From positions 868,001-932,000 of the forward strand of contig NZ_JBLKNW010000002.1 of assembly GCF_051414035.1 (NCBI RefSeq): DNA of 64,000 nt, given 5' to 3'. This stretch comes from Halosimplex amylolyticum. Lineage in GTDB: Archaea; Halobacteriota; Halobacteria; Halobacteriales; Haloarculaceae. Position numbers and translations under genes: made by a program. Positions 25,736-33,731 of the stretch are shown one piece after another. Positions within the stretch are counted from its first letter, which is position 1. Each line of letters begins with the position of its first letter. The notes under the pieces were generated by a model. That model had not been told where the DNA came from. It did no database searches and saw only the letters and a list, made by a program, of their open reading frames with translations.

Positions 25736-27202
25736 ATGCTTTCGGAGGGGGAGGATGCGCCCGGGGTAAGCCTGCCGGCGTACGTCGACGGTGAACGGCG
25801 ACAGATCGATCTCGACGAGCACCTCGGGGAGGGGATCGTCGTCCTGGCGTTCTACCCGGCGGACTTCAATCCGGCGTGCACGATGCAGGCGTCGGATCTC
25901 GGCGATCTCGACCTCTTCACGATGCAGAAGGACGTGTCGGTGTTCGGGATCTCCCCGGACAGCACCTACAGCCACGAGGCCTTCGCGGAGCGATACAGCC
26001 TGCACGTGCCGCTGTTGAGCGACCGCGAGGGCGACGCCGCCGCGGCCTACGACGTGACGATGGAGACCGACCTCGGCGAGCGACTGGTCAAGCGGGCGGT
26101 GTTCGTCGTCGACCACCGGGGGACCGTCCAGTACGCCTGGGCGACCGACGACCTGGAGGCCGACATCGACGTCGCGCCGGTCAAGCGGGCCGTCGGTGAC
26201 ATCGGCGGCGACGACACCGCCATCGAGCGCTACCGCGTCGGCCACGACCACTACGTCGAGGGCCGCGAGGCGTTCACGGAGGCGATGGCCGACTACGAGG
26301 ACCGGGAGTGGATGGACGCCCGGAGCGGGTTCGCGGAGGCCGAGCCGGCGTTCACGGCCGCCGCCGACCACTTCGACACGGCGGTCAGATTCGCCGAGAC
26401 CGACGACTTCGAGACGGTGGTCGACCGGACCGAGGAGAAGGCGGACACGCTCTCGCACGCCGCCAGCTGGCTGGAGGACTCCGCCGACGCGTTCGCCAGC
26501 GGCCGCGGCAAGCGGGGCGCGGAGTACCGCGAGGACGCCGAACGCCTCCTCGACGCCGCCTCCGATCTCTCCGAACCGCCGGACCCCGTCGCGTTCGCCC
26601 TCACCGACGACGGGGTCGAACTGGACGAGTCCGTCGTCGTGCACGCGGCCGAGGACGAGGGCTACGACTGGCAGGCCGACGACGCCGACCCCGTCGACAC
26701 CGACCTCGGCCTCGACGACGCCGCACTCGACGACGCCGTCGCCGGCGGCGAGACCGAGTACGACGACGCGAGCGACCGGCCAGACACGGTCGAGGGCGAC
26801 CTGGAGATGGACGTCGAGGCCGTGGAGGCCGCCGACGCGGACGACGGCGCCGACGGCTCCGGCGGCGACACCGGTGAAGGTGACACCATCGAAGGCGACA
26901 CCGTCGAGGGCGACCTGGAGATGGACCTGAACGTCGTCGAGGACGCGGCGGACGGGGACGGGGCGGACGCCGACTCCGCGTCGGAGTCCCGGAGCGGTTC
27001 CGCGGAGGCGCCGGACGACGGGGCCGTCGCGGACGGCGCGGGCGGGGGATCGGGAGCCGACGGCGCCGACGCCGAGTCCGACGACGGGGACGACGACGAG
27101 GCCGACGACGTCGAGGAACTCGACCTCGTTGACCCGACCGAGATCGACGACGAGGAGGAGGAGTCCGACGAGCGGGCGGACTGGGACATCCCGGGTCGCT
27201 GA
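25736..27202 (+). CDS. peroxiredoxin-like domain fused to helical region and long acidic tail
   Basis: A 488-residue protein. Residues 1-150 form an AhpC/TSA thioredoxin fold: VVLAFYPADFNPAC with Cys48, and the later strand AVFVVDHRGTVQYAW. The Thr of the classical PxxxTxxC site is Asn here (PADFNPAC), and no second Cys is found, so a one-Cys mechanism or altered chemistry is likely. Residues 155-290 are helical and resemble tetratricopeptide-like packing (EGREAFTEAMADYEDREWMDA). The last about 170 residues are extremely Asp/Glu-rich, with the motif DTVEGDLEMD appearing twice. The tail may bind cations or proteins. Confidence 0.75.
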   Translation: MLSEGEDAPGVSLPAYVDGERRQIDLDEHLGEGIVVLAFYPADFNPACTMQASDLGDLDLFTMQKDVSVFGISPDSTYSHEAFAERYSLHVPLLSDREGDAAAAYDVTMETDLGERLVKRAVFVVDHRGTVQYAWATDDLEADIDVAPVKRAVGDIGGDDTAIERYRVGHDHYVEGREAFTEAMADYEDREWMDARSGFAEAEPAFTAAADHFDTAVRFAETDDFETVVDRTEEKADTLSHAASWLEDSADAFASGRGKRGAEYREDAERLLDAASDLSEPPDPVAFALTDDGVELDESVVVHAAEDEGYDWQADDADPVDTDLGLDDAALDDAVAGGETEYDDASDRPDTVEGDLEMDVEAVEAADADDGADGSGGDTGEGDTIEGDTVEGDLEMDLNVVEDAADGDGADADSASESRSGSAEAPDDGAVADGAGGGSGADGADAESDDGDDDEADDVEELDLVDPTEIDDEEEESDERADWDIPGR

Positions 27203-27250
27203 CCCCGCTGCGACCGCCGCCCTCTTGCCGCAGCCTCGCTAACGCCCGGT

Positions 27251-27583
27251 ATGAGCGACCACGCCGTCGAGCGCGCCCGCGCCTACTACCGCGCGCTCGA
27301 CGAGGGCGACTACGACGCGCTCGCTGACCTGCTCGCCGACGGGTTCGTCCACGACCGACCCGATCTGACCCTCGACGGGTGCGAGCGCTTCGTCGCGTTC
27401 ATGCGGGACGAACGGCCGCGGACCGACACCACTCACCGCGTCGACGGCGTGTTCACAGACCCCGAGGGAGTCGCGGTGCAGGGCCGCCTGTGCACGGCCG
27501 ACGGCGGGGAGATCGTCGGTTTCGTGGACGTGTTCTCGATACCCGGCGGCGAGATACAGCGCATCGAGACCTACACGGACTGA
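27251..27583 (+). CDS. SnoaL-like / NTF2-fold protein
   Basis: A 110-residue protein. The N-terminal helix VERARAYYRALDEGDYDALADLLADGFVHDRPD is the usual opening of SnoaL-like proteins. Strands with GFVDVFSI and GEIQRIETYTD follow. The fold forms a cone-shaped cavity that binds small hydrophobic ligands; members act as isomerases, cyclases or simple binding proteins. No catalytic residues can be assigned. It lies 48 bp after the peroxiredoxin fusion on the same strand and is convergent with the next gene. Confidence 0.75.
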   Translation: MSDHAVERARAYYRALDEGDYDALADLLADGFVHDRPDLTLDGCERFVAFMRDERPRTDTTHRVDGVFTDPEGVAVQGRLCTADGGEIVGFVDVFSIPGGEIQRIETYTD

Positions 27584-27614
27584 GCGGGGCGGGCGGCGCC
27601 GGTGCCGAGCGCCA

Positions 27615-28256
27615 TCACGCCGGCCGTCCGCTCGGGCGGCGAAGGCTGTCGGCCGCGAAGCCGGCGGCGAGCGACGCGAAGAACGCGGCGAACGCGAGCG
27701 CCACCAGTCCGCCGACCAGGACCGGGTCGTCGACGGTCCAGCGCCGGTTCACCAGCACCAGTCCCGGCCAGAGGGCGAGCCAGCACGCGACGCCCAGCGC
27801 CAGCAGGAACCGCCAGCCGACCGCCAGCGCCCGCTGGATCCCTCCGGAGACGTGTTCCTCGAACCACGGCCACCCCTCGTCGAGGCGCGTGGCCGCGAGG
27901 CCGAGGACGAGGCCGAGTATCGGCGGACCGAACCCGCCCCCCACGAGGAGCAACAGGACGGAGAGGCCGATCAGGACCGGGCCGCCGCGGTCGGTCCCGA
28001 CGTACCCGACCGACCAGACGGCCAGGCCGACCGACACGACCACCGTCAGCACCCCGGAGAGGAGCATGTTCGGGACGAGCGTCATCGCCGGTTCGCCGCT
28101 GAGGACCGCGTACGCGGGAGCGTCCGGCCAGGACTGTATCACGAGGCCGTCCGGGCGGACGTTCCCCTGTAGCATCGCCCCGACGCCGTGCTCGACGCCC
28201 GCGAGCGCCGCGATCACGCCGTAGGCCGAGACGGAGACGCGCGCTGCGCGTGCCAT
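27615..28256 (-). CDS. multi-pass membrane protein of unknown function
   Basis: A 213-residue protein with about five hydrophobic segments: near residues 8-28, 66-88, 93-118, 143-163 and 178-202. A polar stretch with ALPYAV-like loops (28-62) separates the first two. The C-terminus is basic (SLRRPSGRPA), suggesting a cytoplasmic end. No transporter or enzyme signature is recognised. The start ATG lies close after a possible promoter region of the 200-bp gap shared with the seryl-tRNA synthetase 3' end. Confidence 0.6.
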   Translation of the reverse strand: MARAARVSVSAYGVIAALAGVEHGVGAMLQGNVRPDGLVIQSWPDAPAYAVLSGEPAMTLVPNMLLSGVLTVVVSVGLAVWSVGYVGTDRGGPVLIGLSVLLLLVGGGFGPPILGLVLGLAATRLDEGWPWFEEHVSGGIQRALAVGWRFLLALGVACWLALWPGLVLVNRRWTVDDPVLVGGLVALAFAAFFASLAAGFAADSLRRPSGRPA

Positions 28257-28398
28257 GACCGCGGTTATCGCGTCAATTCAGTGAATGTTCTCCCTGCAAA
28301 CGCCGCTCTCCGTGCAATCGTCGTCGCGCCCACTCGCGCCCGCTCGCCGTAGCGCGCGCGGTCGACGACCGCCGAGCAGTTCGGCTACTGCCGCGGGT

Positions 28399-28500
28399 TC
28401 ACTCCTGTTCGCCAGCGCCGAGCGCTGGGTGTCGCCGGCGATCCTGACGGGTTCCCGTGCGCGTCACTCCTTCTCGCCGGCGCCGACGGCGCTCTCGCCG
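28399..28500 (-). repeat. duplicated 3' end of the seryl-tRNA synthetase gene
   Basis: The true gene ends (minus strand) GGCGCCGGCGAGAAGGAGTGA at 28464. Sixty-five bases farther downstream a diverged copy reads GGCGCTGGCGAACAGGAGTGA, ending at 28399 and still encoding G-A-G-E-Q-E-stop. Bases beyond (GACGGGTTC blocks) also correspond. This is an imperfect tandem duplication spanning a stop codon. Confidence 0.65.
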
Positions 28501-29846
28501 ACGGGTTCGTGGCCCTCGATGACTTCCTGGCCGTTCATGTACGGGACCAGCGCCTCGGGCACGGTGACGGTGCCGTCGTCGTTCTGGTAGTACTCGAGGA
28601 TTGCGACCATCACGCGCGGGACGGCGACGCCGCTGCCGTTGAGCGTGTGGAGGTACTCGGCGCCCTCGTGGCGCTCGGGGCGGTAGCGCAGGCCCGCCCG
28701 CCGCGCCTGGAAGTCCTCGAAGTTCGACACCGAGGAGACCTCGAGCCAGCGGCCGCCCACGTCCGGCCCCTCCTCCATGTCGTCGGCGGGCGCCCACACC
28801 TCGATGTCGTACTTCTTGGCCTGGGTGAACCCCATGTCGCCGGTGCACATGTCGAGCACGCGGTAGGGCAGTTCGAGCCGCTGGAGGACCTCCTCGGCCT
28901 CGCCGAGGAGGGCTTCGAGGCGGTCGTAGCTCTCCTCCGGGCGGACGAAGTTGACGAGTTCGACCTTGTTGAACTGGTGGACGCGGACGTAGCCGCGCGT
29001 CTCCGTCCCGTGCTCGCCGGCCTCGCGGCGGAAGTTCGGCGAGAACGCCTGATGTTTGACGGGGAGGTCGTCGTCCAGCAGGATCTCGTCGCGGTACATG
29101 TTGGTGACCGGCACCTCCGCGGTGGGCAACAGCCACAGGTCGTCGTCGTCGTACTCGTCGTCCTGTTGGGCCTCGACGCGGTAGGCGTCCTCGGCGAACT
29201 TCGGGAGCTGCCCGGTCCCGCGCATCGACGCGGAGTTGACCGGGATCGGCGGCAGCACCTCGACGTAGTCCTGCTCGCGGTGGACGTCGAGGAAGAAGTC
29301 GATGAGCGCCCGCTCCAGTCGAGCGCCGTCGCCCTTGACGAACTGGAACCCGCCGCCGGAGACCTTCGCGCCGCGCTCGAAGTCCAGAATGTCGAGATCC
29401 TCGCCCAGGTCGTAGTGGGGGACCACGTCGTCCGGGTCGACCCGCAGGTCGTCGAACCCCTCGCGGTAGCGCTCGACGTTGTCGCTCTCGTCGTCGCCGG
29501 TCGGCACGGACTCGTGGGGGACGTTCGGGATCTCCAGCAGTCGCTCTTCGAGTTCCGCTTCGAGTTCGTCGGCGCGGTCCTCGACCTCCTGAAGTTCGTC
29601 TTTGAGCTCCTGGGAGCGCTCGATGGCTTCCTGGGCCTCCTCCTCTTTGCCTTCCTGTTTGAGGTCGCCGATCTCGCTGGAGACCTCGTTGCGCTCGTGC
29701 CGGAGGCCGTCGCCGCGGGCCTTGAGTTCGCGCCACTCCTCGTCGATCTCGAGGATCTCGTCCAGGTCGACGCCCGTGACGCCCTTGCGCTCGACGGCGT
29801 CGCGGACCGTCTCGGGGTTCTCCCGGACGAACTGCCTGCTTAACAT
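28464..29846 (-). CDS. serS: seryl-tRNA synthetase
   Basis: A 460-residue class II synthetase of the common (bacterial/haloarchaeal) type; it charges tRNA-Ser. Residues 1-110 are the long N-terminal coiled-coil arm that grips the tRNA variable arm (RKGVTGVDLDEILEIDEEW onward, rich in Glu/Lys). The catalytic core has motif 2 around FSPNFRREAGEHGTETRG and VHQFNKVEL, and motif 3 around GVAVPRVMVAILEYYQ. ATG at 29846 (MLSRQFVRENPETVRD) is the family's usual start; upstream in-frame codons add only a non-conserved tail. The 3' end is repeated downstream. Confidence 0.95.
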   Translation of the reverse strand: MLSRQFVRENPETVRDAVERKGVTGVDLDEILEIDEEWRELKARGDGLRHERNEVSSEIGDLKQEGKEEEAQEAIERSQELKDELQEVEDRADELEAELEERLLEIPNVPHESVPTGDDESDNVERYREGFDDLRVDPDDVVPHYDLGEDLDILDFERGAKVSGGGFQFVKGDGARLERALIDFFLDVHREQDYVEVLPPIPVNSASMRGTGQLPKFAEDAYRVEAQQDDEYDDDDLWLLPTAEVPVTNMYRDEILLDDDLPVKHQAFSPNFRREAGEHGTETRGYVRVHQFNKVELVNFVRPEESYDRLEALLGEAEEVLQRLELPYRVLDMCTGDMGFTQAKKYDIEVWAPADDMEEGPDVGGRWLEVSSVSNFEDFQARRAGLRYRPERHEGAEYLHTLNGSGVAVPRVMVAILEYYQNDDGTVTVPEALVPYMNGQEVIEGHEPVGESAVGAGEKE

Positions 29847-29972
29847 GGTCGCCGGTTCTCGACGGCCGAACGTAGGCGTGTCGGTGTCGTGTGAGGGCGT
29901 GTCGGTCCCGGGGGCGGTGCCGACCCGTTCACGCGCCGTCGGCGCGTCGTTCCGGACGCCCACGCAGTCGGC

Positions 29973-30518
29973 TCACGGTTCGAACGCCAGTTCGATGCGC
30001 TCGCGGTCGGAGTCCCGGAGTCTGTCGGACGCGGCCAGCACCTCGGTGACCGGGAGCGTCTCGACCGCGAACCCGTCCGCCTCCGGCGTCACGTCGCCGG
30101 CGGCCGCTCGCCGCTCCAGCGCGTACGTGACGAAGTGGAACGCCGTGCGCGGCGTCTCGGCGTGGTACACCGTCACCAGCGAGAGGTCGTCCGGATCCGC
30201 CCGCAACCCGGTCTCCTCGCGGAGCTCCCGGACGGCGGCCTCCCGCGGCCCTTCGTCGTGCCTCGCGTGGCCGCCGGGGAGACTCCAGACGCCCTCGTGT
30301 TGCGGAATCGGTTCGTCGAGGAGCAGGACGTCGTCTCCGTCCCGGACGACGACGTGGACCGCCGACAGCGGATTCCGGGCGAAGACCATCTCGCACTCCG
30401 GACACCACTGCTCCGGGCCGGCGTCGAACGACCGCGTCCCCACCTCGGTGCCGCACTGGGGGCAGTACTCGGGGTCGACAGCGACCGAGTAGATCTGGAA
30501 CTGGTCGACGTCGTCCAT
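29973..30518 (-). CDS. NUDIX hydrolase with N-terminal zinc ribbon
   Basis: A 181-residue protein. Residues 19-42 form a zinc ribbon (CPQCG and CPECE). The NUDIX domain follows with the signature GGHARHDEGPREAAVRELRE-ETG (about 82-104), which binds Mg and positions the phosphoanhydride for hydrolysis. Zinc ribbon plus NUDIX recalls NADH pyrophosphatase NudC and related haloarchaeal proteins that clean or process nucleoside diphosphate derivatives. The substrate is not determinable. It lies 126 bp upstream of the seryl-tRNA synthetase gene on the same strand. Confidence 0.88.
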   Translation of the reverse strand: MDDVDQFQIYSVAVDPEYCPQCGTEVGTRSFDAGPEQWCPECEMVFARNPLSAVHVVVRDGDDVLLLDEPIPQHEGVWSLPGGHARHDEGPREAAVRELREETGLRADPDDLSLVTVYHAETPRTAFHFVTYALERRAAAGDVTPEADGFAVETLPVTEVLAASDRLRDSDRERIELAFEP

Positions 30519-30605
30519 GCGAACTGGTATCGCAACACACGAAAGAAAGCGTTCCTACGTCACGAACGATTCTGACAGTTTCGATCGGCGAGTCGCTCAG
30601 TGCGC

Positions 30606-31811
30606 CTACGCCGCGTCGAACAGCGTCTCACCGTCTTTCAGGTGCGCCGCGACCGTATCCATGTCGAGCGTCACGCCGAGCCCCGGTTCGTCGGGCAGTT
30701 CGATCCGGCCCGCCGAGAGGACGTCCTCCTCGACCACGTCGCCCCACCACTCGACGTCGCGGGCGTGGTATTCGAGCGCGAGGAAGTTCGAGACGGCGGC
30801 GCCGACGTGCGCGCTCGCCATGGTCCCGACCGGTGAGGCGACGTTGTGAAGCGCGACCGGGATGTGGTACGCCTTGGCCATGTTGGCCATCTTCTTCGTC
30901 TCGTGCATCCCTCCGTTTTTCGGCACGTCGGGGTGGAAGACGTCGAGCCCCTGGTTCTCGATCAGGCGTCGAGCGCCCTCGACGCGGTAGACGTTCTCCC
31001 CGGCCGCGATGGTCACGTCCGTCTCCTCCGTGACTTTCATCTGGAGGTCGTGGTTCTCCGGCGGGACGGTGTCTTCGAGCCACCAGACGTCGGTCGGGTC
31101 GAGCTGGCCGGCCAGCCGCCGGACGGTGTCGGCCGTCCAGCTCCAGTGGCAGTCGAAGGCGACGTCCGCGCGGTCGCCGACGCGATCGGTCACGGTGTCG
31201 ACGATCTCGGCCCGGTACTCGATCGCCGGTCCGTTGAGGTGCTTGTTCTTCGGGTCTCTGACGTGCGCGTCGGGGCTGTCGAGGTCGAACTTGAGGGCGT
31301 CCCACCCCTCCGCCAGCACCTCCTCGGCGGCGTCGGCGTAGGCCTCCGGCCGGTAGGCGGCGGCGTCGTCGGCCGCCAGCGCGTCGCGGAGGTGGTCGCC
31401 GGCGTGTACGTCGCAGTACACCCGGACCTCGTCGCGGTGTTTCCCGCCGAGCAGTTGATAGGCGGGGACCTCCAGCAGTTTCCCGGCGAGGTCGTGTAGC
31501 GCCAGGTCGATGCCGGAGATCGCGGTGACGCCGACGCCGTTCTGGCTGCCGAGGTACGAGAGCCCGTCGTACAGTTCGGTGAGGCGAGCGTCGACGTCGA
31601 CGGGGTTCTTCCCGATGATGCGGTCTTTCGCGAAGTCGACGTACGCGTCGGCGGCCGGTCCGAGGACCGCCTCGCCGGTGCCGGTGACGCCGGCGTCCGT
31701 GTAGATCCGGACGAGCAGCCACTCGAAGTTGCCGCCGATCCGCGCCGTCTGGACGTCGGTGATCGACACGTCGCGCACGTCGTCGGGGAGCGTCACGACC
31801 CGCGATAACAA
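30606..31811 (-). CDS. mandelate racemase/muconate lactonizing family enzyme, likely sugar-acid dehydratase
   Basis: A 401-residue enolase-superfamily enzyme. The N-terminal cap runs to about residue 135 (VTGTGEAVLGPAADAYVDF). The barrel carries Lys in ALKFDLDSPD, metal ligands Asp (VAFDCHWSW), Glu (WWLEDTVPPEN) and Glu (IAAGENVYR), and His in VALHNVASPVG. This ligand set and DxH motif match acid-sugar dehydratases such as gluconate/galactonate types, which make 2-keto-3-deoxy acids. The precise sugar is not known. It lies 79 bp downstream of an RraA-like gene on the same strand, a plausible aldolase partner. Confidence 0.85.
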   Translation of the reverse strand: MLSRVVTLPDDVRDVSITDVQTARIGGNFEWLLVRIYTDAGVTGTGEAVLGPAADAYVDFAKDRIIGKNPVDVDARLTELYDGLSYLGSQNGVGVTAISGIDLALHDLAGKLLEVPAYQLLGGKHRDEVRVYCDVHAGDHLRDALAADDAAAYRPEAYADAAEEVLAEGWDALKFDLDSPDAHVRDPKNKHLNGPAIEYRAEIVDTVTDRVGDRADVAFDCHWSWTADTVRRLAGQLDPTDVWWLEDTVPPENHDLQMKVTEETDVTIAAGENVYRVEGARRLIENQGLDVFHPDVPKNGGMHETKKMANMAKAYHIPVALHNVASPVGTMASAHVGAAVSNFLALEYHARDVEWWGDVVEEDVLSAGRIELPDEPGLGVTLDMDTVAAHLKDGETLFDAA

Positions 31812-31890
31812 ATCGCGAGGATAAAAACGTCAGCAATGGGGAGAGACGGGACGGTATCGGCCCGGAGCCATCGTTCGACTCTTCGGACGG

Positions 31891-32571
31891 CTAGAGCGTG
31901 CCGTAGCGGTCCCAGACCTCGTAGACGCTGTCGCCGTCGCGGATGTCTTCGCGGACCTGGTTTTCGGTCGCCAGTTCCTCCTCGCCGCGTTCGAGCACCT
32001 CGTCGACGATGTCGGGGTCGATGACGGCGATCGACTGATAGTCGGCGAAGATCACGTCGCCGGGTTCGATGGTCACGCCGTGGACCTCGACGGGCACGTC
32101 CCACTCGCGGAAGCTGACGCGGCCGAACGACTCGATGGCGCTGTGGCCGTCGGACCAGACGGGGAACTCGTGGTCCTCGATCATCGTCGAGTCCCGCGTC
32201 GGGCCGTCGATGAGTGCGCCCGCGGCGCCGTTCTCCTGGACGATCGTGCTCAGAAGCTCGCCCCAGAGGCCGACCTCCGTGTCCTTCGGCGCGGCCATCA
32301 CGACGAAGTCACCCTCCTCGGTCGCTTCGAGGTACCGGAAGAAGTCGATGTCCTCGGGGTCGGTGTCCTCGTCGTTCCCTTCCTCCTCGTAGCCGATCTC
32401 GACGCGCTGGGACGTGTGCGCGGTCCCGACGACTGGCTCTTTCGACCAGACCGGCCGGATGCGGGTCCCGGGAATGACGTTGTCGTCGATACCCATCTCG
32501 TCCGTGATGTCGTTGACGAGCGCGCTGTGGAGATTTTCGAGCCGATCACGGGTCTCGGGATCGATGCTCAT
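31891..32571 (-). CDS. RraA-like / HMG-aldolase family protein
   Basis: A 226-residue protein. The family blocks are visible: NGAAGALIDGPTRDS (binding loop with the conserved G-x-x-R-D-like region), FPVWSDGHSAIESFG, VHGVTIEPGDVIFADYQSIAVI and the C-terminal helix. RraA-fold proteins include class II pyruvate aldolases such as 4-hydroxy-2-oxo-acid aldolases, as well as the RNase E inhibitor, for which haloarchaea have no use. The N-terminal half carries an acidic insert (YEEEGNDEDTDPEDID). The neighbouring dehydratase suggests a two-step sugar-acid degradation, with this as the aldolase. A TATA-like GGATTTATCAA at 32596-32606 supports ATG 32571. Confidence 0.8.
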   Translation of the reverse strand: MSIDPETRDRLENLHSALVNDITDEMGIDDNVIPGTRIRPVWSKEPVVGTAHTSQRVEIGYEEEGNDEDTDPEDIDFFRYLEATEEGDFVVMAAPKDTEVGLWGELLSTIVQENGAAGALIDGPTRDSTMIEDHEFPVWSDGHSAIESFGRVSFREWDVPVEVHGVTIEPGDVIFADYQSIAVIDPDIVDEVLERGEEELATENQVREDIRDGDSVYEVWDRYGTL

Positions 32572-32652
32572 GACCTCGGATAGGCGAGAGACGCGTTGAT
32601 AAATCCACGTGTCGCAGCAAGACCGTCGGGATGTCCGCGCGCCAGAGTGAGA

Positions 32653-32702
32653 GCGTCGGACCCCGCAGTGAGCGACGGCGTCGGACCCCGCAGTGAGCGA
32701 CG
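32653..32702. repeat. perfect 25-bp tandem repeat between divergent promoters
   Basis: Two identical 25-bp copies (32653-32677, 32678-32702), GCGTCGGACCCCGCAGTGAG plus CGACG, are followed by about 10 bases of a diverged third copy. They lie between the RraA gene and the divergent alpha/beta hydrolase gene. Promoter elements flank rather than overlap them, so a regulatory role is possible but unproven. Confidence 0.7.
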
Positions 32703-32785
32703 GCATCGGACGCCGCGCCGGACTCCGCGACGCGCGATTGCCGGAGCGACACCCGTTAGTGTCCAGAGTGCTACGACGAATACAC

Positions 32786-33640
32786 ATGACTGAGCCGTCG
32801 ACCATCGACCTCCCGGACGGCCGAACCCTCTCGTACGCGGAGTACGGCGACCCCGACGGGCGGCCAGTGTTCGCCTTCCACGGCGTGATCGGATCGCGGC
32901 TGATGTGGTCGCTCTGCGACGAGGAGGCCGCCGAACGCGGGATTCGCCTCGTCGCGCCCGACCGACCCGGCTTCGGTGGCTCCGACTTCCAGCCGAGTCG
33001 GCGCCTGCTGGACTGGCCGGGCGACGTGTGCGCGCTCGCGGACGACCTGGGAATCGACCGCTTCGGCGTCGTCGGGTTCTCCGGGGGTGGGCCGCACGCG
33101 GTCGCCTGCGCTCACGCCGTCCCCGACCGCGTGCGAGGCATCTCGCTCGTGAGCACCGTCACGCCGCCGGAGACGCGGGGGAGCGCGGACCCGTTCAACG
33201 AGGCCGTGCTCTCGGCGACGCGGTTCGTCCCCGGGTTCTCGCAGGCGGCGTTCGCGTCGTCGGCGTGGCTGGCCGCGAACGCGCGACCGCAGTTCCGGGC
33301 CGCGCTGGTCACCGGGTCGCCAGAACAGGACCGCGCGGTCTTCGACGGGCCCGCCGGCGAGACGCTCGTCGCCGACAGCGCCGAGTCCTTCCGCGGCGGG
33401 TCGCGCGGGCCGGCCCACGACCTGCCGCTGGTCGGCAACGACTGGGGTTTCGACCCCGACGAGTGTTCGATCCCCGTCGACATGTGGCACGGCCGCGCGG
33501 ACGCGACCGTCGGCGTCGACCTCGCGCGGGCCTTCGGCGACCTGCTGCCCGACGCCGACCTGTACCTCTCCGACGACGCCCACTACTCCGCGTACGTCAA
33601 CAACGGCGGGTCGATCCTCGAGGCGGCGGCCGCACAGTAA
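32786..33640 (+). CDS. alpha/beta hydrolase
   Basis: A 284-residue hydrolase. The oxyanion region is FHGVIGSR, the nucleophile Ser sits in GFSGGG (about residue 103), the acid is Asp in HGRADATV and the His is in DDAHYSAYV. The family cleaves esters, epoxides or C-C bonds; nothing here fixes the substrate. The start ATG at 32786 precedes the first conserved strand (TIDLPDGRTLSYAEYGDPDG). It is divergent from the RraA-like gene, with the 25-bp repeats between them. The next gene starts 91 bp after it on the same strand. Confidence 0.88.
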   Translation: MTEPSTIDLPDGRTLSYAEYGDPDGRPVFAFHGVIGSRLMWSLCDEEAAERGIRLVAPDRPGFGGSDFQPSRRLLDWPGDVCALADDLGIDRFGVVGFSGGGPHAVACAHAVPDRVRGISLVSTVTPPETRGSADPFNEAVLSATRFVPGFSQAAFASSAWLAANARPQFRAALVTGSPEQDRAVFDGPAGETLVADSAESFRGGSRGPAHDLPLVGNDWGFDPDECSIPVDMWHGRADATVGVDLARAFGDLLPDADLYLSDDAHYSAYVNNGGSILEAAAAQ

Positions 33641-33731
33641 CGCCGACAGCGACCTGCCGCCGGCGATGACCACCGCGCGAACCGGCCGCGGCGACGCGAA
33701 CCATTTAGTCCGCGCCGCCCGCGGATCGGGT

